Positions 22,266 through 30,125 of a stretch of 30,125 nucleotides of DNA are shown piece after piece. This DNA is from Cruorifilaria tuberocauda. Its lineage: Eukaryota; Nematoda; Chromadorea; Rhabditida; Onchocercidae. A program made the position numbers and the translations under genes. Under the pieces are notes generated by a model. That model was not told the origin of the DNA and did no database searches. It saw only the letters and a program-made list of their open reading frames with translations. How positions within the stretch are numbered: the stretch's first letter is position 1; each line of letters opens with the position of its first letter. The stretch covers positions 1-30,125 of the forward strand of contig JABVXU010000627.1 in assembly GCA_013365365.1 (NCBI GenBank), in the 5' to 3' direction.

Positions 22266-22401
22266 AAAGTTTTATATAAAAGTTATCCTTAAAAGTACTG
22301 ATAAAACTACGAACCCATCTGCCTTATTCTATATAAAAAAGTTTTATATAAAAGTCATTTTTAAAAATACTGATAAAACTACGGGTCTATCTGCCTTATC
22401 C
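22266..22401. repeat. 72-bp tandem duplication
   Basis: About 64 bases beginning AAAGTTTTATATAAAAGT at 22266 recur at 22338 (offset 72) with a handful of changes. Both copies contain TACTGATAAAACTACG and ATCTGCCTTAT. Confidence 0.85.
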
Positions 22402-22436
22402 GACATTTCATCTATTTTCTCGCCTAATGTTTCACG

Positions 22437-22442
22437 CACCCA

Positions 22443-22480
<38 letters not shown>

Positions 22481-22500
22481 TACATATATATATATATACA
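22437..22500. repeat. (CA)n/(TA)n microsatellite
   Basis: A CA run interrupted by CATA passes into ATACATACATA and then TATATATATA. Confidence 0.95.
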
Positions 22501-22637
22501 TTCTTCATTTTACTACGTCTATTTCTCGTCTTTTCCTTTCACTGCAAATTATTGATTATTATTGGTGATATAGCTTTTTGCTATATATGGTGAAATGATA
22601 AGAAAAGAAAAAAAAATAGGGAAGAAAAGAATGAAAA

Positions 22638-22820
22638 AGAAAGCGAGAAAGAAAGAAAGAAAGAAATATTTTAAAATTGAAAGGAAGAAAATCATTGCTT
22701 CATCTTAACTTCTCATACATCACAACGATTTAATAAACTCTAAAATTGTTTTTCAATTTTTATCAAAAAAGACAAGAAAAGAAAAGGAAAACAAAGAGAG
22801 TAAGTGAGAGAGAGAGAGAA
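22638..22820. repeat. Purine-rich simple repeats (GAAA)n and (GA)n
   Basis: GAAA tetramers lie at about 22646-22666, and a GA run at about 22805-22819. Between them is purine-rich AT sequence. Confidence 0.8.
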
Positions 22821-23888
22821 ATGATTGATAATTTTAATCGATTGAAAATAACATATAAGTAAAATTTATAAAAATGATTGAATATTTTTAGTATGAAAAT
22901 ATAATTTCCTATAATTGAAATAATCAATAATGGCAATTTTTGTAAAATATCAGAAGTTGTAAAGCTTCATTTGATATAAACCGGAAATGTTTATATGTTA
23001 CATGTTTAGAAGGAAACTGAAATTTAAGTATAAAATTGCTATTACTTTTTTTTTTCACTTACATATCCATTATATTGTAATAGATGATAGTTGAAAATAA
23101 AATAAGCGTAAAAAACTTAATTGTTAAAAGATTTAATCTTTAAGAGTTAAAAATTATTCAAGCATTCATTATAATATATTTTTCACAATGAAATTGTATG
23201 GCTTATTTATTTAACTTCATTTTAATTCGTTTCAGTTTTATAATAATATCATTTTTCAATTATCATTAATTTAAAACAAATCAGCTTTAATTAAATTAAC
23301 TTATCAACGGATATTATCAAAATAAAATTCACTCATTCTTTCTTCATATACTTTACATTACTTTATGACTTTACACTTTTCTATACGTTACATATTAGAT
23401 TGTGGAAAACTTTTTCATAATGTAACATATCACAAAGTATGATCGAAAAAAAAAAAGTAAAAAAACATTATTCAACAAATTTAAAATATAATTTAATTTA
23501 ATCGTAATAAATTAAAACTATTTAATCAATTATCATTTAAATTAAATAAAAAACTTCCACACTCTACTAAAATTCCGTTGAATATTTCGTATGTTTCACC
23601 AAAACAACTATCATTGTAAATAAAAATCCGTCTTCATAATCGTTAAAATTTATCTCTCATAAATGATTATAAGAGGGATGGATTAGAATGCTTAAAATAA
23701 AATTAGTTTAACTTAACTATTTGCTTAAATTTTTATCATTCATTCTTTTTCCTAATCTTTTCTTTCTTTTTTTTTTCATTATTTTATGTTTGTTTATTTG
23801 TTAGATAATAATTTTAAAACAATTCATCATTTAGACTAAGTAAAAATTACATTCATCATTTAATAATCTCATTTGAAAAAGAAGAAAA

Positions 23889-24206
23889 AACACGTGATAA
23901 TTTTTTTTTTTAATAAGAACTACGCAACAATCTTCTCGTCATCTTTTTTGAATCGAGATTACTTGCACTGCATGCTATTATCTTATTTCACCTGCACTGC
24001 ATGTTATCATATTATCATTTCACTTGCAATTTTCGCTTTTTTTTTATTTTTGCAGATTTTGCAGATATGTATATGTGTGAATGAGTGATGTGTATGTGTC
24101 TGCAGATATATATATATACATATCAGTAAGAGTATATATAAACGGATTTACGCTGATCATGTGATCGGTAAAAAGATTACGGCATTATCTCACTATCATG
24201 TGATCA
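23889..24206. promoter_or_regulatory. E-box and near-palindromes upstream of the protease-like gene
   Basis: AACACGTGAT lies at 23889-23898, GATCATGTGATC at 24155-24166, and a near copy, TATCATGTGATC, at about 24195. GATCATGTGATC is the reverse complement of the motif on the synaptojanin side. They lie 0.65-1 kb upstream of the start at 24865. A regulatory role is inferred. Confidence 0.35.
23962..24022. repeat. 30-bp tandem duplication
   Basis: Two adjacent units start CTTGCACTGCATG (23962) and CTGCACTGCATG (23992), each ending in ATTTCAC, followed by a third partial TTGCAA. Confidence 0.75.
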
Positions 24207-24292
24207 ATAGAAGATTGTGGTGTTATCGTCTAAACTTTTGAACTTCTATTTAAAATTAATGATGTCTGATATCTAACGAGTCTCTTTTCATT

Positions 24293-24325
24293 CCTCTCTC
24301 TCTCTCTCTGTCTCCCTCTCTCTTT
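24293..24325. repeat. (CT)n microsatellite
   Basis: A CT-rich run with G and C interruptions lies about 540 bp upstream of the protease-like gene. Confidence 0.9.
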
Positions 24326-24820
24326 CTTTAATTTATTATTCGTGAAATTCCCTCTATCTCATCCACTTAATGACGTTAATTACTTCCCATCCCTTTTTTC
24401 TCTCTTGAAGTTAGTTTTTTAAATTTGAAGTTTATTAAAGTTGTTGTATTACTTGGATAAACCATAATGCTAAACGTTTCATGCAACTTTTTTTCTCTAT
24501 TCTTCTTTTTTTCCTGCACTATATTGTTTGTTTTCCTCTTATGGATCATCTTCTTTTCGCTTTTTCTCTCTTTCTTCCTCACTCTTGATGAAGCGTGAAA
24601 AAGTTGGTTTTTATTTCCTGATGCATTAGGAATTATGTTCGTTCCGGATTGATAAATAATAATTATCATTTTTGATAGAATTATCCGGTTTTAATTTACA
24701 AGTGTTTCCTTTGATTGCTCTAATGTGATTTTGTTTTTATGTTTGAAAAATTTAATCGAATATTTATGAAAAGAACAAAACAGATTAGATTACGTTGAAT
24801 AAGTAAAAGTGTTGTATGTT

Positions 24821-24864
24821 TGAATTTTAGTGAAAAGAAATTTTTGCATTTATCGCTGGAAGAT
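24821..24864 (+). other. Possible trans-splice acceptor and 5' UTR of the protease-like gene
   Basis: TGAATTTTAG ends at 24830 in good acceptor context, 34 bases before ATG 24865. That fits a nematode spliced-leader acceptor. The frame is open upstream of the ATG to the acceptor, but no earlier ATG lies in it. Confidence 0.45.
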
Positions 24865-27800
24865 ATGGATTACATCAAATTTATGGGTTGGAATACTATA
24901 CTTCTGATTGCATCATTTATTATTTATACCGGATGTCGACGATCCTATTCCATATATTTCTTTGAGGTTCAAATTTTAAGTCTTTCACTTGCACTTTCAC
25001 TTAGTAAATTTTAAGTCAAATATAAAATTTCAAGATGTTAACTTAAAATTTATTTTAGCGTGATGTAAAAAATATCGTATTCCTAGAAGATGAAGGAGCA
25101 ATTGCTATCCCAATTGTGCTGTCAGTTTTGTTGATTCTATTACATCGTAGTTTAAAATTGTCTGGTGATGATGATTCAGAAGAAAATATGGCAGAGCAAA
25201 AGCAACCAGAGGTAGGTTTTGGTGAATTGGTCTCTCTTTGATATTCATGTTTGTGTTTCAAAATTATTCCTTTTGTACTGATTGTAAGCAGTATCAATTT
25301 CAGTTACGAAAATCAAGTATATTATATCAGTTATCGAAAAAAATGCCGACAAAATTGGATAGAATTTCAGAATCAAGCGTCACAGACAGTAAATTTTTTT
25401 TACAATCATCTTTTGTTTGATTTGACATATTTTTCAGAATTTCAATTCTATGCATAGGTAGTGTGATGAAGTGATAGGTTTGTTGTTTGAATACTGAAAC
25501 TTAATGAAATGTTGAATTTATCATGTAGTAATAATAATATCCTTATTTCTGGAAACGATGGAGAGATAACGGCGAAATCAAGCGAAGGTTTGACGGAAAG
25601 GACAGAAGATGTGAACTGTTCAACTTCAGACGAATATTTGTCTTGTGATAAAAGTGGGCTGGATTCTTCGGCTAAGGAAAAATTAGCGAACGGTTAGCAG
25701 TTTTTACTTTGTCGAGTTGTTGCATCAAAAAAAATCTTTTTTCCTTCTTTTTTGCAGAAAGCGAAGATGCTAACAAAGCAGCTTCTGCTGGCCGTAGAAG
25801 TCGTCGAGAAAGTTTATTCCTTAGGACAGCGGCGTCACGAAGAAAATCCTCTATCCTATTATTCGACGATGAACTAGCTGTTGAGCGTAAACGATCTGAG
25901 ATATACAGAAGAATGAGCAAGGTTTGTTGCAGAAAATGTCAAGAGGTTGAGAGAAAATGATTGAGAAAGATTTCAGTGAAAATTTTTAGGAGTTCTGATT
26001 TGTCACTCTAATTTATCTCATTTTTCAGGTTTCTATATTACCATCAATGGATGAGATAAAAACAACCTTTCGTTATTCACCGGCTAACATACCAAATTAC
26101 TCTTTTTTGGACATCTTAGGTCGGCTTATTACTATTCATGCACCAGTTTGGCTAAGTGTTATTGCCGTACAAATTACACTGGTTGAAATGTTCGACAATA
26201 AATTTTGTAAGTTCTGGCGTAGATTTATATACATATGAAAGTCAATCTTATTTAATTAAAAAACATAATGCGGCCCTGCTTAATTCTAGTCCGAGAGGAA
26301 AGCTGATTGACAATGTGCAGTAATCTTCTTTAACATATGTGTTCGAAACGAGTTATTAAAACTAAAGTTATCCAAGTTCTAAAGGATATACATCCTAATA
26401 TCCTTTCAGAGAATAGCTACTGGAGCTACAACTTCTTTTTTATTTTTATTTGCATCTTTAATCCCGATTTAAGTCCAGATAAGTAGACTTGAACAGTTCT
26501 TCCGATTTAAAATAAGCCACATCTGAGCAATATTGTTGATTTAACGTGCATAAGTCAGTAATATGGACTTTCCTCGACTTTTAAAACTTATTAATGCTTC
26601 GTGTTTTAAAGTCTAAAGGAAAATGTCTTGAGGAATTCTGATGAACTTATGTGGGCTTTTTTGTCGTGAAGAACTATATTAAATGTTTCTTATTTGATCA
26701 TGTAAAAAAAGTGAATTAGAAAGGATGGAGTATTTAAACAAATTCATCTTTGTTCTTCATGTAGATAATGAATATCTAATTTTGTATATTTTTCTCGATT
26801 AGGCTTTTGTTGCCTTTTTTAGCTTTGGTTTTTGGATTAACTTTAAACCAATTTCTTGATACATTTCAGTTCAAATAAATGCTTTGCAGATCATACATTC
26901 TATTATCACAATCCCAGAATGAGGCAACTGGCTGCGATGATCGCTTTATTATTGGGAATTTTCCATGAAATGAAGTGGACATGGGTTGTTAACGATATTT
27001 TTGGTGTTGCAACATCTTATGTTATCATTGCACGTACTCAAGTAAGTTTGAGTAATTTAAAAGAAAAAAAATTTTTGTGTGATATGAAAGTTTTTTAAAA
27101 AGTTTTATGACATCGAGATGACTTGTGAATGTTAGGTTGCGATGATGCGATGTAATACGAGGTAGTGGATGCATTTTAACTTTCTATTGTTCCAGTCTAA
27201 TATTGATTTTTTTTCCTATGGAGATGTGTTGAGTATTTCCCTGAAAGATAGAATTCTTTTAGATGCATCAAGCTTAATGAATGCACTTTCGATTGGAGGT
27301 TGAGTGAATTTGCGAAATTTTTACAAACTGAATGGAATTTCTTTTTCTTGATAATTCATAAGGATTGTATTAGGTAACTTTTTTCTGGTATGTAATATTG
27401 GCATTATTTTCAGACAGCAAGTTATTTCGCTGGCTTCGTATTTCTCCTTGGAATGATTTCGTTTGACATATTTTGGTTTTACTGTGTCGATCTTTTCTGT
27501 TAGTTTTTTCTATCAAGATAGGGAGTTGTTGCTTCGATATTATTAAAGCTTTCGTAATTATTACACCTAGGTTGGTTGACGAGGGGGCAGGGAATGAAGC
27601 ATGTGTCCATATGAGAGGAAAATTCATAAAATCAGACTTCGTATGGTAGAAGACGAAGATCCGGATCCAAGAATACGTGGAAATGCTTGTCCCGGGGTGA
27701 TTAACAGAGTTAATTGAATTGCGAACATTTTGTTGCCTAATTCTAGCAGTGGTGACGAAGCACTCCCATTCACCAGTTATGTTAACCATTCCGCTTGGAG

Positions 27801-28386
27801 AAAAAAGAACGCCCACTAGGATTTCAACTGTTGACATTATAGTTCCAGGTAATTTTCATCTATGCCTTAAACTTCAAAGTTTAAACAGCATTTTCAATCC
27901 AGTTTTGCTCCTTCATTTCATCTAATTGTTTGCAAGTAGTCCCGCACAACTAAATTGAATTCATCATTCATTTACTTCTTATATAATCTAATCCATCGCT
28001 TTTCTTATCAATACTTGCACATGTCACTGATGAAGTGTATAATAGATTGTTCTAGCCGACATGATCTATCCATCATCAGAGTTTAAGAGATGTTAGATAT
28101 CAAATAAAATTCGAAGGAAGTGAATATTGTGATTAATTACTACTGCAAATGTTTTGCAGGGATTTTCCTTAATATAGTATTGAAATTTGCGGAAATGTAC
28201 GATCATAAAGTATTCATTCTATCTTTTTACGCTTCTATCTTCGGTCTTCTCCTTACTGGATTGATCACCTTATTTCGGCAAAAGTCGACACCAGCGATAG
28301 TTATTCCCGGAATTTTTGCAATATTAGCTTCTATGCTTAGCGCTGACAAACTATCCGATTTATGGCGATTTGGAATTAAACATTAA
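24865..28386 (+). CDS. Divergent signal-peptide-peptidase-like intramembrane protease
   Basis: Exons: 24865-24966, 25059-25211, 25304-25388, about 25588-25692, 25758-25921, 26029-26206, 26890-27041, 27414-27498, 27747-27848, 28160-28386; about 450 residues. Two early hydrophobic segments precede a long Ser/Arg-rich cytosolic loop (about residues 86-205), then further membrane segments. NDIFGVA, SFDIFW (329-334), DIIVPGIF (371-378) and STPAIVIP (418-425) match in order and spacing the SPP/SPPL signatures NxFG, YDxFW, GxGDxxxPG and QPALLYLVP. The two catalytic aspartates (331, 371) are present, but YD is FD, GLGD is STVD, and PAL is PAI. The family cleaves membrane-spanning peptides in ER or endosomal membranes. 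The gene could be an active but divergent protease or a pseudoprotease. Exon 4 is uncertain: the better-looking acceptor at 25528 breaks the frame, while the weak one at 25587 keeps it. Confidence 0.8.
26207..26889 (+). other. Intron 6 of the protease-like gene
   Basis: This 683-bp AT-rich intron has donor TGTAAGT at its start and acceptor CTTTGCAG at its end. I see no other feature in it. Confidence 0.6.
27196..27298 (+). other. Cryptic exon-like segment in intron 7 of the protease-like gene
   Basis: A good acceptor (TTGTTCCAG) is followed by an open 103-base segment and a donor-like GGTTGAG. It is in frame with exon 7, but its length would shift the next exon (27414) out of frame, and direct splicing of 27041 to 27414 matches family spacing exactly. 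It is therefore at best an alternative or poison exon. Confidence 0.25.
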
Positions 28387-29449
28387 GCATTATCAAACAT
28401 CGATTTTTTTCTAATGTCAATATTCAAATGAAGCAGTTAGCTATTCGCACAATGATTTTTTTGTTTGGGTTCATGTCTATTGTAATTGTTTGGTTATTGA
28501 TATATGTCATATTAATGAGTTGCTAGTCAGTTGTATGGTTTTCTACCTACTTTTTTTGCTGGGAGCATTTATTTATTGCCTTTTCTGTATTTTCAAGCCA
28601 TAATCATGAGCTTGTTGTCTATTTTTATTCAAATGATTTGTGATGTTAAATCAAATGCTGGATTAGGCCAGTTATATTTAATTCTATTTTTAGTTCCAGC
28701 TTTTTAGTTGTAAAAATATCTTGAACCGCTTGCCATCTAGTGCATGTTATGCGTATATTCATATTCCTCTTACTATTTTCGAAGTACTTCATAAAAAGCA
28801 GTTTATTTTTTCTTTCTGCTACACTTATTTTGCATTAGGAGGAAAAAACTTTATTTGCATTTACTCTCACTTTCCAGCTATTCTAGAACTTTATATTTAT
28901 TCCTATTTATAATTTCTAATTAAAGGTAATATTTTAGTAAGCATTTGTGTTAGTGCTTTTACAAAACCGTTTGCTCATCTGTGATTTAGCACAAATTAAT
29001 AGTTACCATAATGCATTAGGTCAGTGATATAGTTGGATTTGATCTAAAGAATGCTTCATCCTTTGTTTATATTATTTTTTTTTCATTTTTTGCGAAAAAT
29101 TCAGTACCTTTTCTGCTATTGAATTTTTTTCTTTTTTTTTAATGAGGAATTTTACTAATAAATTCACACTTCAATATCAGTATTCATATCCAAGCATATT
29201 TGATGTAAATGATCTGATCTCTTAATTGCAGCTTCTTTAGAATACTCGAAAATACGCTTAGATATTCAGATATAAAATTAAAATTTAAAAATATAAGCTT
29301 CTAATGATACTTTTATGCATCAGTATTTTTGACGCCTCTTGTCATTAAGCCTCGAAATTATTTTAATTATTGTTATGTGTGCCGTACTGGAAAATGAAGT
29401 TTTTTCTTTTTCTTCTGAAAAATGGTTAATGGAAAGTTTTTGAATGTTT
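28387..29449. other. Convergent intergenic region
   Basis: The region lies between the stop codons of the protease-like gene and the desaturase. It is AT-rich with T runs. One AATAAA at 29157-29162 is far from either stop. No coding exon is supported. Confidence 0.5.
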
Positions 29450-30125
29450 TTAACTATCACATGAATTTTCGCTATAGGGACATGTAATCTTGCTTACCAA
29501 ATCGGCAATACTTTTGAGCTGACGTATAATTAATTTATACCCTGTCCAGTAACTATCTACCAAGTATGGGAGATCATTCATTTCGCAGTATTTTCTGACC
29601 TTCATTGATACTTGTGGCAAATTTGCACGAGATATTGTAGGAAATAAGTGATGCTCAATCTGAAATATTCGAACGTATGTTTTTACGAAGTTTCTCGAGA
29701 AATATTCTTGTATGTGTTAAATTTATATAGCGATAGTATTGCAAAAAAAAAAAAAAAAAAAAAAGAGTTCACGATTAAAGGTTACCTGATAATTGAGGCC
29801 ACCCCAGAACCAATCAACAATCGGTGACGGTAACATATTTCGAGTTGTCAATATATGTAGACATGGAAAATTATTCAATAAACGACTCTGATCTAAAATA
29901 GAACAAAAGTGAAAGATGACAGTACTGAGACCACTTTACTATATCATATGATGGTGATTGTTGCCTGCAATATTTGAAATATAAATATTCAAACATCAGT
30001 TATCAGTGCGATTTATTTTTATCAAGTATCAACTTCATATTAACTTGATAAAAATAAATCACATTGATAACTATTTGATTATTTTATACTTGAAATTTAA
30101 TTTCATTACTACCTCATATATAACA
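29450..30125 (-). CDS. Front-end fatty acid desaturase, 3' part (partial)
   Basis: Two terminal exons are clear on the minus strand: 29892-29786 and 29659-29450 (stop TAA at 29452-29450). Together they give about 105 residues: TTRNMLPSPIVDWFWGGLN, then YQIEHHLFPTISRANLPQV and a tail with LPYLVDSYWTGYK. QIEHH is the third histidine box of cytochrome-b5-fused front-end (delta-5/delta-6) desaturases, whose first His is Gln; these act in the ER on polyunsaturated acyl chains. The wording resembles C. elegans FAT-3/FAT-4, but I cannot choose between them. The exon at 29892 begins with two bases of a split codon, so the rest of the gene lies beyond the window; 29893-30125 appears to be intron. A GTAAGC at the codons after IADL could be a donor, but the open frame ends plausibly nearby. 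Confidence 0.88.
29743..29764. repeat. 22-bp A run inside the desaturase intron
   Basis: There are twenty-two consecutive A on the plus strand (T on the coding strand), in the intron between the last two exons. Confidence 0.95.
29998..30072. repeat. 30-bp inverted repeat (hairpin) in the desaturase intron
   Basis: The arm at 29998-30027 (AGTTATCAGTG...ATCAAGT) is complementary to 30043-30072 with two mismatches, around a 15-base loop. It is AT-rich, with no flanking target-site duplication that I can see. Confidence 0.9.

Larger units (their letters stand above)
20559..24864. other. Divergent intergenic region (4.3 kb), promoters and repeats
   Basis: The space between the start codons of synaptojanin (minus) and the protease-like gene (plus) is very AT-rich. 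I see no exon. It contains microsatellites, several short tandem duplications, and E-box and palindromic motifs near both ends, listed separately. Open frames here are low-complexity (poly-F or poly-K) and not supported. Confidence 0.6.

Noticed and set aside
20559..24864. Genes, tRNAs or a transposon in the divergent intergenic region
   Set aside because: The open frames are poly-A/T-driven, I found no cloverleaf-like tRNA boxes, and there are no terminal inverted repeats with coding between them.
27370..27837. 155-codon open frame on the minus strand
   Set aside because: It lies antisense across two exons and an intron of the protease-like gene, has no recognisable domain, and the plus-strand exons explain the sequence with matching phases and family motifs.
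29897..29990. His-rich segment upstream of the desaturase exon as another exon
   Set aside because: The NNHHH-like reading soon hits a stop and does not match the desaturase sequence expected before the TTRNM segment.

Overview
This is an intron-rich, AT-rich eukaryotic window with short spliced exons, (T)nCAG acceptors and microsatellites. The proteins look nematode-like, and the intron density and base composition suggest a clade III / filarial-type worm. That placement is inferred from sequence style and protein resemblance; no search was run. There is no operon and no bacterial feature.

Layout, left to right. (1) 1-926: upstream DNA with TG and TTG repeats and one CACGTG E-box. (2) 927-12699, plus strand: an ATP8B-type P4-ATPase (phospholipid flippase). 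I reconstructed 28 exons whose phases all agree, giving about 1422 residues, plus one candidate in-frame cassette exon at 7511-7654. Its introns hold a GC-rich 33-bp minisatellite and two places where the 5' edge of an exon has been copied into an adjacent intron. (3) 12700-14118: convergent intergenic space with 3' UTRs. (4) 14119-20558, minus strand: synaptojanin (UNC-26 type), 21 exons, about 1042 residues, with SAC1, inositol 5-phosphatase and RRM-like domains but almost no proline-rich tail; one intron uses a GC-AG donor. (5) 20559-24864: a 4.3-kb divergent intergenic region with many simple and tandem repeats. A shared pair of motifs (AACACGTGAT and GATCACATGATC or its complement) lies on both sides of it. 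(6) 24865-28386, plus strand: a divergent signal-peptide-peptidase-like intramembrane aspartyl protease whose family motifs YD, GxGD and PAL read FD, STVD and PAI. (7) 28387-29449: convergent intergenic space. (8) 29450 to the window end, minus strand: the 3' part of a front-end fatty acid desaturase with the QIEHH box, cut by the window edge.

All four genes act in or on membranes: lipid flipping, phosphoinositide dephosphorylation, intramembrane proteolysis and polyunsaturated fatty acid synthesis. They lie in an alternating +,-,+,- arrangement. Whether the clustering is functional or chance cannot be decided from this window. The most unusual items are the divergent protease motifs, the triplicated intron/exon junction in the flippase, the candidate cassette exon, the GC-AG intron and the two mirrored promoter motif groups.
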